The notes under the pieces were generated by a model. It was not told the DNA's origin. It saw only the letters and a program-made list of their open reading frames with translations, and made no database searches. Positions 11,535 through 24,800 of a stretch of DNA of 64,000 nt are shown one piece after another (the stretch's first letter is position 1; each line of letters starts with the position of its first letter). The translations under genes and the position numbers were made by a program. This DNA is from Nectonema munidae. Lineage: Eukaryota > Nematomorpha > Nectonematoida > Nectonematidae. The stretch lies in the NCBI GenBank assembly GCA_030549495.1, contig JAUIRK010000266.1:1-64000 (forward strand), in the 5' to 3' direction.

Positions 11535-11745
11535 TCCCCTGCTGTAGGGTAATGAAGAAATTTAGAATTTAAATAAAGTAAGCATGGGTGACAGGTGATA
11601 ACAATTCTCTTACGTCACTTTTTCAAAGCATTTCTTCAGAGGGTAATGAAGAAATTTAGTATGATTGAGAGAAGCATAAGTGACAACTGACAAGTGATAA
11701 CGATGATCTTACGTCATTCTTTCAAAACATTACTGTAGGTAGTGA
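11535..11745. repeat. Diverged third copy of the GTGACAGGTG minisatellite
   Basis: Two to three units with the same blocks as 2630-2950: GGGTAATGAAGAAATTTAG, AAGCATGGGTGACAGGTGA, CAATTCTCTTACGTCAC and TTTCAAAACATTACTG. It is much more diverged than the two ~505-bp copies are from each other. The stretch runs directly into a hAT-style end (TAGTGATTCCCAATTCTGGG) at about 11738. Confidence 0.8.
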
Positions 11746-11856
11746 TTCCCAATTCTGGGGTTGCCAATAATTTTTTTGGAGTCACCAAGGCCTGAAAATA
11801 AAAACATTATCAACTCTTAATTCTAAGAGTTTTTTTTAGGGATGTATACATACAGT

Positions 11857-12291
11857 CAGTAACGTAACCAGAAATTTATATTTGGAGGGGCCAAATGGGA
11901 CACTAATATACATACATGCTTACCTACTGCCTTTGTCTAAAATTAAAGCATCAAATGCTACTTATATATAACAACTCTTCTCTTTGTGTTTATAAGCCTC
12001 TTTTATCGACTTGTGTCTTATTTCTTTGTTAATGTTTTAGATTTTATCATGGCTAATATTTCTTATCTTCGTTTCTCATAGCAAAGAGGAATTTTTTATT
12101 GTAAATCTGCTTTCTTCATCGTTACCGTCAATGATATCAATAATTTTTCTATATTTTCATTTTATTTGCTTTATATGGTTAGTATAAGCCCATTGTCAAA
12201 AATTAATTCATTATTTCATTTTAATTTGTAAATTTCAATTTTTTGATGGTGGAGCCCATAACTTAGATGAAAATAGCTGGCTACGTGGCTG
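11857..12291. mobile_element. hAT-type MITE with 8-bp target duplication
   Basis: The left end CAGTAACGTAACCAG and the right end CTGGCTACGTGGCTG form an imperfect inverted repeat of the CAGTGGCGTAGCCAG type. They are bordered by CATACAGT (11849-11856) and TATACAGT (12292-12299), an 8-bp duplication with one mismatch, as expected for hAT. The 435-bp interior has no coding capacity, so it is a non-autonomous copy. Confidence 0.75.
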
Positions 12292-12299
12292 TATACAGT

Positions 12300-12879
12300 C
12301 ATATATTGGTTGAGGGATAGTAGATAATTTCTTATCTATTTTTAACAAAGATAAATAAAGAAAAATACGAAGAAGAGAAAAGCACAAAAATGATCAATTA
12401 AAGAAAAACATAGAGGGAGAAGAAAAAAGTTGTCAAATAACCATTGATTTATCATTATTTTATGTGCTTTTCTCCTACAATCTAAACAAATAGTATATAC
12501 ATATTTTTGATTTTTAAATGCATTCCATCTTTTCTTCATTCTAATTGTTTGTAAGTTTTTTTAATCTTTTATATAATTTGTGGATGTGTGTGTGTGTATA
12601 AGAGCCCTGGGAAGACCCCCAACTTCTCCGTTCCTCGCTGGGGAAGTGACCCCCGGTTCCCTAAGGAGAATGTCTATACTTTGATCGTTCATTTTCTGCA
12701 GATATATACATTATTCACAAAATTTTTGTAATTCCATTATGTTTTTATAAATATATACATTATTTACTTTTCAAAATTATTTCAATAATATGAAATAATA
12801 CTAAAAAAAAATTCTGTCAGTTGCACGAAATCTCCTATAAAATAGAAGTTTATTTCGTATCATACGGTCTCACTAATCG
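12300..12879. other. Spacer with a small GC-rich patch at 12603-12665
   Basis: Mostly AT-rich and featureless. The patch around 12603-12665 (GAAGACCCCCAACTTCTCC, GAAGTGACCCCCGG) stands out by base composition but shows no coding frame or repeat partner in this window. It follows a (TG)n run. Confidence 0.35.
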
Positions 12880-13227
12880 ATGCGTCCCTATACTTTTATA
12901 AGGAAATCGTCATTTTTTCACTATGGCGTCATTGAAAAAAATGTCTGCTCGTTTCAGCTTCTTTGCCCTTTCCTGTTTCCCTACTACAAGATACGAAAAA
13001 AAGATGAAGGTATTTTACTTTGGTGGAAAGAAAAATGCATCCCTCATATAAGCTTTTTAGCGAGAAAGTATATAAATATACCGACAAGCAACTATCAATC
13101 AGATAGATTGTTCAATTCTAGTTTAAATATTGTAAACAGTAAACGCAGTAGCTTGAATCCAGAAAAAGTTGAAGACTTAATTTTTGTTGGGCAAAATAAT
13201 AAAGCATTTAAAGATGAGCTTAAATAA
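12880..13227 (+). mobile_element. hAT transposase C-terminus (BED-type hAT relic)
   Basis: A plus-strand frame of 115 residues contains EGILLWWKEKCIPHISFLAR, then KYINIPTSNYQSDRLFNSS, NIVNSKRSSLNPEKVEDLIF and VGQN. This is the hATC dimerisation domain of Ac/Zaba-type hAT transposases ('D.L.WW+.....P.LS.LARKYL.IP.TS..SERVFS.AG.I....R..L.PE.V..L.FL..N'). The rest of the transposase is missing upstream. Confidence 0.85.
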
Positions 13228-13439
13228 AAAAGTTCATTTCACCTTTTTGTTTCATGAAATACTCTCATATTTGATCATTGAGAAAATTGTTCCCCGACCC
13301 GCTCTAAAAATTCACTCCGCGCTGAGCTCTATTACTTGATAATGTGTATGATATACATAAACGTATCCATTTGCATGAATGCTGTTTGTATATCTCTTTA
13401 CACCGACAAATTTCAGTAATGTTCTCAAGAAAACTGACA

Positions 13440-14100
13440 AATGTCGATAAGGGGGAGGGGGCTTGCCCCAAAGCTAGTTACATGGCTGGTGCGTACCATT
13501 CTTGGATATGTCGCAGTAAAAAAAATTGTAGCTATTCCGCTGTCAGATAACACAATCAAGCAAATTTCGTAAGACATAGAACAGGTAGTGGCTGCTATCA
13601 AGGAGAATGGAAAATTCAGCTTGCAATTGGATGAGTCAACTGAAGTCAGGGACGATGCTAAGCTCTTTGTATATGCGCGTTAGCAAGGAAAGAGTGACAT
13701 TGAAGAAAACTTTTTGTTCTACGACTGGTCACAACAACAACAGGAGATCTTTTCAAGCTGGTTGATAGTTCCATCAAAGAAGAAGGATAAAAATGGGATG
13801 AATGTGCTCGGATGGAGCACCTGTAATGTTATGGGCACGTTAGTGTTTCAATGCCAGAGTAAAAAAAGTCAACCGCACAAAGATATCGACTCATTGCTTG
13901 CTGCACCAACCCTGCCTCTCGAAGATATTCAAATAGTAAATTTTATTAAATCATCAGCATTGAATATTCCAGGCTGTTTAGTCAAATGTGCTCTGATATG
14001 GAATCAGAATATGAACATCTGCTCTACTACTCTTCTGTAAGGAGGCTATCACGATGAAAAGTGGATCAAATGATGCTTGACATGCGTGCAAAGGTTGAAA
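13440..14100 (+). mobile_element. ZBED5/FAM200-like hAT relic
   Basis: Broken plus-strand frames at about 13495-14090 give TILGYVAVKKIVAIPLSDNT, then IKENGKFSLQLDESTEVRDD, ENFLFYDW and CSDMESEYEHLLYYSSVRRL. These are the successive landmarks of ZBED5-type hAT transposases (IPLSDNT, FS.QLDEST, FLF...L.T, lC..M.....LL.Y..VRWLS). Numerous frame breaks; catalytic function is lost. Confidence 0.75.
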
Positions 14101-14106
14101 TTTTCT

Positions 14107-14201
14107 TAACCCAAATCACCACATCTTCAGCTTAAACTGGCGAAGACGATATTTTGATTTTAAGGTATTTTATAATTTCCCCAGGGTGATATGGGTTAAA
14201 C
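14107..14201. repeat. Small inverted repeat bounded by TTAACCC / GGGTTAA
   Basis: TTAACCCAAATCACC at the left and GGTGATATGGGTTAA at the right form an imperfect ~15-bp inverted repeat about 95 bp overall. TTAA termini would fit a piggyBac-type MITE, but no internal similarity to the other TTAA elements here was found. Confidence 0.4.
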
Positions 14202-14213
14202 GAAAGAAAACAT

Positions 14214-14270
14214 TGTAAGATTTGATATACCTCATTCGGGGAGACGATGTTACAAAAGTTATTACCTAAA
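14214..14270. repeat. Isolated match to the 60-62 kb palindrome family
   Basis: A block starting GTAAGATTTGATATACCTCA at about 14217 matches the left palindrome arm (from about 60552) exactly over about 34 bp. It then continues with CGATGTTACAAAAGTTATT, which occurs in the 145-bp units of the same palindrome. It is a solo fragment of that repeat family, next to the ZBED-like hAT relic. Confidence 0.7.
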
Positions 14271-14299
14271 TTTGATTATAAATTTTAAAAGTTATTACC

Positions 14300-15420
14300 T
14301 AAATTTTGAAAAGTGTATCTAATTTAGACACTAAGTTATATGTTATAAGCATTATAATATCAAAATTTTGTTGAAAAACTGTTCTGATTTTAAATAAGAG
14401 TTTTTGACAGCAGAGAGTCATTCAACCCGTTACTAATAAAGTCAACTAATAATAATAATAATTAACTTATAGATTTATAGGAATAATATGGTGGTAGGGC
14501 ATCTATTGATTATTAAATTTATTATATCTGATATTGAGCATAAGATTTTCTGGACGCTTTCCTTCTTTGTGTTGGAAAAAAATTAATAAATCGTAATGTG
14601 AATATGCCTCTGATTTTTTTCTACACAGAAATACGATACCAAGCTTAACAGATTGTTTCCAATAAATTTGATGTCAATTTTAGGATGAACATTGGCTAAA
14701 TCTTTTTAGCAAGTCTCACCTATTTTTTTATACAACATGATAAAAAAGTGAAAAAATTACATTTTCCTAAATATCACTACTCTCAAGATATTGCCTATTA
14801 TAAAAAGTGACTCTAAAATATATTTTACCTTTTAACGTTTCAATAGGAAAAGTAAATTCTTTAAAATTAGACATCTATAATCTTTTTTTGATTAGAAGCA
14901 AATTCAACAACAAATATGTGAAAATATTTCATCTTCAAGGCACAATTTGCACTGTTTTGTGTGAAAATATGGGCAATACTATGACCTTCAAAAAGACAAG
15001 ATAACGTGGGTTAAAATTTTCATCTCAAAAAAAGGTGAGATGATATAAACTTTGCATCATACTTTTCTTTTTTACTCATAATATATTTTATTCTTTGTTA
15101 AAATAAAGCACGCAAACACATCATTGTCTCACGTTAAAATCAAAGATCAATCTCACAAGGTATACTCTTTAGTCTGTTCGTGGTTTTCTTGCCAAAACGA
15201 CTTACATGCACTAGTTATAAACAAAATATCATACATCATGACAAGATAAAATAGATGAATTGAAATAAAATACATTCATAAATATGTACAGATATCACAA
15301 GAAATAGCATTTGGAAAAAATAGGATATTAAAAAAGGCATATATTAAAACTTTAAGAAATGTATTGCAACGTCAAAATATTACACAAAACATTAGCGCTT
15401 TACGCTACGATGGAACGATG
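14300..15420. other. Region downstream of DNAJC16; possible 3' UTR and poly(A) signal
   Basis: No gene is seen. On the minus strand an AATAAA hexamer lies at 15092-15087, about 330 bp past the DNAJC16 stop codon, and could be its polyadenylation signal. In sequence this AT-rich such hexamers are frequent, so this is only a candidate. Confidence 0.3.
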
Positions 15421-15423
15421 TAT

Positions 15424-15824
15424 TCAGGGATTGATGGGTGGCCAGTATTCGATGCTGTAGCGTTGTGTAGAGCCATCGAAAAGGCGATCCAACCAAGAGG
15501 GGAAGTCTTTAAGCAAGTCTTCAATGAAAAGGGGCAGAGGTTCTGCTTCAGATTCCTGTCTTTCCAAGTTTTGGCGCACATTTTCCTTCACTTGGTCACT
15601 TTTGTTCGGCTCCAAAATGTTGGTGGAGTTGTAGTAATCATCATCATCATCATCGTCCTCATCACTGCAGAAGGAGGGAGAGGAGCATGAAGGGATCGAT
15701 TGTAGCGAAGATGAGGAGGTTTTATTATGAACGGGAAATTTGAAGACAGAACATTTATCATCATTCATGAATATGACACCACTATCTATATCCGATTCAA
15801 GGTCTTGTTTGCTTTGGATCACAC
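15424..15824 (-). CDS. DNAJC16: DNAJC16 terminal exon
   Basis: Acceptor AACTTTAG, then GTG ATC CAA...; the first two bases complete a split Ser codon with the previous exon (phase 1), giving ...HPLSVIQSKQ. The exon contains a serine run, an acidic SDEDDDDDDDYY tract encoded by a (ATC)n-like repeat on the plus strand, and ends FPSWLDRLFDGSTQRYSIEY WPPINP, stop at 15426-15424. Human DNAJC16 ends with a very similar WMERLLEGSLQRF...WPELD. The acidic insert is longer than in human. Confidence 0.93.
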
Positions 15825-18800
15825 CTAAAGTTAATCATATTAAATCACATATCATTTAAGTTGGATAAATAAGATCTAAAAAAGGAATTAATTTAACTTT
15901 ATCCCATTAAGTTTCAGATAAAGCAGACAACTTTAATGAATTTCTATTGATTTCAGTTAAAAAGTGGGCATCGGTCCTGTCCATTTCTGGATCATTTGCA
16001 TCAAAATTTTTGAATTAAAATCAAATGACATAGAATGCCAAGGAATGGAAAGTGGTTTTTAAAAAATAATGATGAATGAATGAATGAGTGGCTTTATACT
16101 TTATATACGGTATATCCTGGATAAAAGACCCGGTTTCCTAATTATTTTACAATGTAGTGTAAAATAGGGCTTTTTTCAAGACAGCCTTCTTTTGTGTGCT
16201 TTTTTTCCTAAATTTGTGATAAAATGGTTTTTAAAAATTCTTTATTTAGAGTTTTTAAAATTTTACAAAAAAATTCATCTACTTCTCTCTTGATTTTTTT
16301 AATCTAATGTTTAGACCCTTCGCTGATATTCAACAAAGTTCCTTTATTTACTTGCTTAAGAAAGCTTGGTTAGTGACCTGACCTTGATTCTCTAGAGTTT
16401 TAACTTTTTGAACTCCAAGAGATTTACTACGATTCTAACTTTTTTAAAAATTAACTTATACCTATGGGATTTATGCAAATTTTAGTTTTTTTACTTTCAT
16501 TTTAAAAGAGTTAGTTATTAGTGAGAGAGAGTAGTGTGTTTCTGCTGGAAGATTAATCTCTATATATGTTTGCATAAACAGAAAATCATTTCTCACAAAA
16601 GTATTAGGAAACTGCATAAATACTTTCAAAGCTTCTATTATATTCACTAATTAATTCCTACTGTTGAATTAATTTCTTTATCTTTTTTTTTGACAAGAAA
16701 GATAGATCGAGTTCAAATTTGAAAGGCAATTTGGGAGAAAATTTAGAAATTGCACATTGTGATTACTTTCAATGGAAAATATTTTTAAATTAAAACATAT
16801 TATTGCCAGAGTAGATGTTTATAGGAGCAGAGTTGGCAATTTAAACCAAAATAGGAAAACCTGGTTTTCGTCGTTTATTCTAAAAAGCATGTTTAAAGTG
16901 AAAAAAACTTTTTTTATATGAAATCAGGTAACACCAACCCTCAATTTTAATCAAAAAAATTAGTACATAGTTGTTGGAACAAGGGAGGGGCCGACTACGC
17001 CATGCCACTTTTTATACAAATCTAGTCAAAAGTACATTTGACTTACCAAAATATATATTTTTGAATCCTTAATTGATCGTTTTTTCACTATGGTAATAAT
17101 ATTTTTAAAATGAATGATTTAGTTAATAAAAGACGATCCTGTGAAATCATAGATTGATGCAGGAAAAAAAACAAATGATAACAGTTTAGTGCAAATGGGA
17201 GTTTCGTTTCTCTTTTTCAAGAGCAATTACTGATCTAAAACGAACTTTTTCGAATTCTGTTCACAATTTGGCAAACGCAAGAAATAGACTATTATGCAAC
17301 TTCTTAAGGTAAATCAATTTTTAAATAATTATTTTGTCACTTTAGATAATTTTTCAAGAACGAATTCATCATGAATTTGGGAAAATAAAGGCGCACAAAA
17401 AAGATTCTATCTTGAAAAAGTTTGTAAGGAACTTTGTAAATTTTTGTCAAATAAAATATCTTGTTTTTAAAATAACAATCTGCTAATACTTCGATTTTAA
17501 TAATCTTCTAATCTTTCTTCATTAATTAAACAGAGGAGAGACTATATTGGAATATTTTGGGAGTGAGTAAGAAATCCGAATTTGACTCCAAATCTTCGAA
17601 ATTTTGAAATATTTTACTTCTCGCTTCGGCTAAGCAAAGGCCACTCCATATCCCTACAAAAGTTAACTTTTTTTCATTATTTAAAATACTTATTAGATAC
17701 AGACTCCGCAACTATTTTAAAAATCCATAGGATGGGAACTTTAATTTTTGTGAATATGGTTCAACCTTTAAATCTCCTTCTAACTCTGTTTACATATATA
17801 AAGATTAAACTTACAAACTTTCAAAAATATAGACTAGAAAAATGAAGGCTTTTTTCAGTTTCGCTTAGGAGCCAGCATAGTTAGGGAGTCGGAGATTAAA
17901 GGGAATTGAGTCGGAATTCGTATCTAATAAATTTAGGAGTCGGTCTTTTTAAGTATTAAAAAATAAGGAAAAAAATATTCTAATTTTTGTAAGCATACGG
18001 TAAAGGTACTGTGGGGTGTTTTCATGGAAAAGACCTAATTGCGCTGCTTGTATCGAACTATGAAGAAAGCATCCTTGATGCGGTATCGAACCCAAGACCT
18101 TGAGTTATCGAATCCAGCATCTAAAGAAGCATACTCATTCTCCCAAATATGGAGGGATCCTTCTTTAGTCAAAGTCGGAAGCAAAGAGTTTTTAATTTTT
18201 TAAGTATGTGAAATCGGAGTTTGTGAGTAGGGAATATTTTCCCTACAACTCCCCAGTTCTGAGAGACAGGTAAAGAAGTTTTGATAGATTTCAACGTCGA
18301 GCATGCATAGAAAATAGAAAGGAAAATGGAAGATTCAGTACTTAGAGGATGTTTGTTGTTTGAGTTTGACAAAGTGATTTTGAGAAGCGATTTGTTCTTT
18401 CTTTCGTCGCTGTTCTTGTCTTTTTTGTCTTTGCAATTGCTACCACCGTCGTGCGTGTTATTCGGAGTAGAGCGCGCTTTTGTTTTGCGAGAATGCTGCT
18501 TCGAACTCTTTTTGCTTTTCTTACTCTTTGGTAACTCGCTGTGCCTAGCGTGGTAGATACAGAAGTAGCGCCGATGTCCATTCAAAACCAGAACTGTTCC
18601 AACACAATTCTTTGGATTGATGACCAAATCTCGATTAGGACCAATCACCTAATTATATATACAAAATTTTAGAGCATAAATACTTATTTTTTGCATAAAT
18701 TTTCGTCAACCTTCTATAATTTGGAATTTCTATAAGGATAAAATTTTGTTTAACCTTTTGAAGACCAGAATTTTAAAGAATAATCACTGCTTTTTTTTCA

Positions 18801-21800
18801 ATGGAATTTTACACATCTAAAGCAAACGATTTTAATTTCATGGTACACCAGTGTCACAACGGTCCTCAAAGGGTAAAAACGCTACCCGTATAGACAGGAT
18901 TGATTGTTTTTCTTTTTTTGGTTTCTCCAATCAATTCAGCTTGTTAGCCAGGTTAGCATAACACATTACCCCAATTACAAAATATTGTCAACATTGATAA
19001 ATATCGGTAAATTAAAAAACTAGAGATATTTCATTTCATTTATTGCATTTGAAAATTTTGCATATAAAATGACTATTGCAATAATATCAATAACAGCAGT
19101 GAGATGGATCGAGTTGCACTCATGAAGCTAGTTGAAGAATTTTTTGGTTTGTATTTAAGTGGATTCGCTTTTTAACTTTCATCCCGAGCTTGTTGAAAAT
19201 GTCTTCTCTCACAGATAAGTTGGTGAAAATGATACCTACAACTAAGGCTCTTTTTAATGGAGAATCAGCAAGTTGTGAAATGCAAAAGAAAACAATATTT
19301 GGTTTTGGAACTCATTCATTGCCTCGCATTGTGATCCACTCTTCATTTGCAGAGAAATAAAATCATGGATGGACTCAACAGAGACAGAATGGAGAAAGGC
19401 TACACTGAAGACCGGTTGTTTTGGTCACTCTTTTTGAAAGTAGTGACGCATGTTTTTTTAAGTCCTTCATTGTTTCTTTGTTGGTGACCTGCAGAAATGA
19501 TCCAGCATGATGACTATTCTATTTAACAAACTCGTTGATTACTCATTTCTTCAAGCACTGGATCCAGAGTCTTAGTTACCCTATAAATGCAGTTACATTG
19601 TGATAAGGAAAATTGAAAGATGTGTTTAGAACGCCGATTTGCAGACTACCACTGTTCAGCTCTCAAAGTATGTCAGCCGAGTAACAAGGAAAGGAAAACC
19701 ACTCATTATTAGTAAACATAATAGTAAAAGGAGAATCCTTTTGTTTCAGGAATTTCATAACATTTCCAAACTCAATGTCTCGGCGTATAACCCGCTCTGT
19801 CATCTCATTGAACAGCTCCTTGTATATCAACAAGTTCACAACTCCGGACTTTATAAAGTTCACAATTTTCACAGCTTTAAACACTGATTGCCAGACAGAC
19901 TTCTCGATCCAAGAGAATAGTGATTAATAAATAATACATCATTAACAGCTTGTATGAGGCCCAGTAATTCACGATGACTACCCATTATCGACGATGCTCT
20001 ATCGAAGGAGACCGGGATAAAAAAAATATTATAGAATGTGGTAGTTAATCATTCTTACTTTTCTTTCGCGTTATAATATGGTCTTAATTTGATTTGATTT
20101 ATTTTGGCATACAAACATCTTTGCCGACCTGTTAAACCCTATTCCAAAACAACCCATTCCTAGTAAAGAAACCCTTGATGATATTGAAGACATCTTCTAC
20201 CTTAATCATTGTGAGCAGATCACCACGAAATAGGAACTCTTATTTGTTCTCGCCGTGATGAGCGTAACGGAAGAACCCAAGAAGAATAGCACAACTGGGT
20301 ACGTGAGACGATTCATTAACTTTTATCGATAATTTAATATATAACTTTTCCTTAATCTCGTTCGTAACCTTAGACAGAATATGGATTGCCATATCACCAA
20401 TTCCTGGGCGGATTTTGTTGTTTAATAGAGATATGGCACTAAGTTTCTTCCTTTTTATCCTCCCCACGTACATTTCTTATCATCTCGTATGCATAAGGAA
20501 TAATCATATTCTGTGCAATAGCGTGACATTTCTGTTGTTCCATAATTTTATATGCAACAAAGTAGGATGTTTTGATCGTAGCTTGAAACTTTTGAACTTG
20601 AATTCCAGATCACCCGAACCGGATATCCTTCTGTGATATGACTAGATACTGAAAATAACACAAAATACTGATTTTGAAAACTCGAGAGCACGTATGGAAG
20701 CTAGCTAAGAATTTTAATGGCTTGAGGCTTTCATTTTTCAATACTTTGGGACATGAGAACAAATAATCATATAGAAATTTACCAGGAAATAACAAAGTGT
20801 GCTATAAAACAAAGGTTAGAGATGATAAAAATTGCATATCACATTCTGGTCCGGGTAGATACATTTACTTATATCATCAATCAATGAATGTATATTTTGA
20901 TGCGAACATGTATAAGTTGTCTAAATGAATGTAATACAATGTCTATTATAATTTGAAAATACACGTAGAAAGATACTAAAAAACTTTTAACTGATATAAA
21001 TGTTATAAATCAAAGATCATGAATTAAGGGATGTTGAAGCTATAAAAATGATTAAATATATTTTAGATATAAAAATCACAATACAGCATAATTTCGTATA
21101 TTTATTATTAAGAAATAAAAGTTATATTCATCCTAAACCAAATAATTCTTGATTTTCACATTTTTATTTTTTCCCGTCTTCTTCCAGAAAAATTGATGAA
21201 TTATGGCTGGGAGAAAATTACGTATAATTTGGGAACCAGTGCTCAAACCACAAAAATTCAGATATAGAAATAAAATACAGTAGAATCTCGCTTTGCGACC
21301 ATTTTTTACTATATAAGTTTCTATAACAAGTCTCATTTATAAGACCATCTCTTTAATCCACTTTTACGACCATACATATATAAATACATTTCAGTAAGAA
21401 TTAATAGAAAAGAGACTCCTTATTTCGACCATTGTAACTTACAGCTTGCTATCAAGAACAGTTATGTCAGGCAATGCCAAATGTATTTAAAGCGTGAAAA
21501 GTATGTGATTATTATTGATGGCATGTCAGTCTCTGTCTGTGTTAATCAATGCGGTGAATTTGGAAAGGTGGTTATAATAGAATATAAAGCTACCATTTAC
21601 TTGGTTTTAAAATATAAAAGTTTTAATAATCGCATTAAGAAACAGAAATGTAAAGTTCTTATTTTTTTTAGACAATGCTCCTTCTCATCTTAAAGATCAA
21701 GATTTATCCAATGTTTAGCTTGTATTCATTCCTTCTAATACGACTTCTACATTACAACCTCTTTATCAATGCATAAACAAACTATAAAAAAAGTTATCTA

Positions 21801-24800
21801 GACATGTTATGTTAAAATTTAACCCTGACACTTGTGTAAAAGAAATAAGCAAGTCTGTTAATATTCTTCAGGCCTGCTACTGGGTTATGGAAGCTATGTT
21901 GAACTGTAAGTCAGATACTGTTAAAATAAATATCTAATAATAAAGAAGATGCTACATCGTTTTTGCTAGAATTGATATATCAAACAATATAAAAATTTCA
22001 GAAGAACCTATAAAGGGTGATAATTATCGCGGAGCAGAAGATAATCTCCCTACATCAGAAACACTCACAGAAGGTTGGGAAGAAAGAATTGCACCTCTTC
22101 ATGTTAAAACTTTTTCTAAAGAAGAATCAATAGATGATAAAAAAAACAGTTGATGATGGAAACAAAAAACGTGTTGTAGCTCGAAAGGAACGCTAGACTT
22201 CACAGAACGCATAAAAAAATATTGTTTGGATATTGAATTGACAGATGTTTGGTTAGCGTTTGAAAAAGCTGAAGCCCCTCCCTTTATAGGAAAGATTATT
22301 TTATAGTCAGCATAAAAAACAAACCAGAATTTATTAAAATTAAATTTTTATTCAATAAATTTTGATTGTTTGTATTATTTTGTTTTTATATTAATTTGAT
22401 CCACACATATGATTTATCTATCTCCAAACTCACTAGGAAGACAATGTCGCAATTAGGACCATAAAAATAAGGACCAATGTGGTAACTTAATAAGGGGATT
22501 TTACTGTGCATCAAAAAAATTTCATAATATCCGAAGAACACAGAAAGTAATATAGAGTTCACATAATATGAATATTTACAAGGAGTTTTGTAAACACAGC
22601 AACTTTAAATGTTTCAGACAAATTATTTTTTTAAGATTTAAGTGTTGAGGAGTCGACATCACAGATAAACAATGTATAATATAAGCTTAAGTGGCATAAT
22701 ACAGTATATATTAAAAGATAACCTGACTTTAACAAGTTCAATAAATTACAATTGAGCTAATTAAATCGGATTAAGCGACAACCCGTTCAAAAAGACAACT
22801 TTTGATGGTTTCTTTAAGTGATATCTTAGAAGGATTTCTATTTAACTAAAAGTCAAGTTAAAAAAAAGTGAAAAAAACTTGTTGAAGAAAATGAGTCTTT
22901 GATAGAAAAAAAGGTGAAAACAATAGCTTCACTGATTCGCGCCTTTCCTTTACTCTTATATAAAAAGACAACTAAATTTTATCATTCCAAATGTAGTTTT
23001 TTCTCTTAGAGGATTAGGTCCCTAAATCGTGTTTAGAAATGATTTAACAAGTTCTGCATTACTCCTATTCCATCTGTAACTAATCACTTAGACTCGAAAA
23101 CTGGTGTCAAACCAAAAATGTTTCATAATAATGGCATTAAAAAAATTACTCTCTAATTCAATACTTAAGATAACACGGCACAACTTCACTCTCATTAATA
23201 GCATTCATATACAATATAGGCCGGTCACAACAAAATTTTAGAACTCTTTTGAGCATCGCCTTTCAATTTGTATTCTGGTTAACTATAATATACAGGGGCG
23301 GATCTAGACATTGGCATTAGGGGGGGGGGGGGGGGGGAGGGGCGGATTTTACTAAACTAGAACACAAATTTGAAGCATATAAGCTTTAACAAAATTTTTA
23401 AAACAGAAGGAAGAATGAGAGCATTAAAACGATCCTCATTCATTGAACTGCGAAGTGAATTGATGAGGTAAAACTTGATGTGTTTAAATAATAAATTTAC
23501 AAAAAAAAATGGATAATATAAAAGTAATAAGTGTCGTCACACTTAACTACGATTGAAACATAAAAAACTTTTTAGGGCTTCTCACTTTAGAGAAAGATTG
23601 AATCTAAAAAACGAGTTGCAGAAATCACCATAATATGTGATCATCATCTTATTATGTGTGTGTTTTCAATTAAACCATGTCTCATAATTCCTTTATTGTA
23701 TTTTTAAAAAATGAAAATTCTCTATATATGAGAGTTTTGAAAATAAGAATATTTTCGTTAATTTTTCGCTACGATAACGAACTAAATATAGTAAACATTA
23801 AGGAAAACAGTAACAAAGAGTATTTTGAAGGCTTGTGTTCGTTTCTACGTTAATTGATTAGGTCTTCTTGCACTTGATAGGCAACTTGAATGTTTATTAC
23901 GAGTTCTTTTATAAAAATAAAAAATGACATCTTGTGTATTCTCACTACATAAATATAATTCAATATCCTTCAATATAAATAGGCAACAACACACTGCTAC
24001 AACAATGCTACATTCAAGGTACTCAATATGTTTGAATTATATTTAGATTTTACACTTTTGAAGTTTTAAATACGTGTTTAATTTTTTTGTTGCTGCAAAA
24101 AATGATAACGAGAGATTGAAAAATTGTGAAGTTAACGAACCGTAGTGGAATTACAGTAGGGTAGTGTGCTTGCATACAGCTTAGAGTTCAAATAACGATA
24201 TTTTGGTTACATTTTCATAAGAATGGACTTGAAAAGAAAAAACTTTTTGAGTTTGCACACAAGTGAAAAAGTTTAAGTGTACAAAGAGTTATACAGTCGA
24301 ATATTGAAAAAAATGTTGGATTAGAAAATCAAAGATACAAAAGAGAAGTTAGTATAGCATAACGTAATTCGTGTCTTAAAAGGAAATTGACATGAAACAT
24401 GAGATATATGCTGAAAGCACATTTAGGGGTCGAAAATTTAATGGTGGCATGATAAGCGAGAAAGCCTGATATGGTAGTATATATATATAGAGATTGAACA
24501 TTTTTACCCATATATGAATTAATCAGAAAGAAGTTATGAGCTTTAATTCTTTAAGATTAAAATACACGTGTATATACTTCAACTATAGTTGTAAAGGGGG
24601 GGGGGGGGGGGGGCGAAGACAAAAAGCTTTAATGAAATAACTTCTTACTTGTAGCAATAACTTTCGGTACCAATTAATGAACTTGGCGATGTAAGCATAT
24701 CCAAAAATCAGGCTTGCATTGCTAACATAATATAAAAACGATTATTTAACGAGTGAAGGAATAAAATCTTTATTTAAGGTGCATTTAAAGAAAAAGGAAT

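Noticed and set aside
12603-12665. GC-rich patch considered as a promoter or CpG island
   Set aside because: Only about 60 bp with few CpG and no adjacent gene start.
18326-18556. Plus-strand hydrophobic frame and a second minus-strand frame over the DNAJC16 exon
   Set aside because: Shadows of the conserved VLNGHRRYFC exon in other frames.
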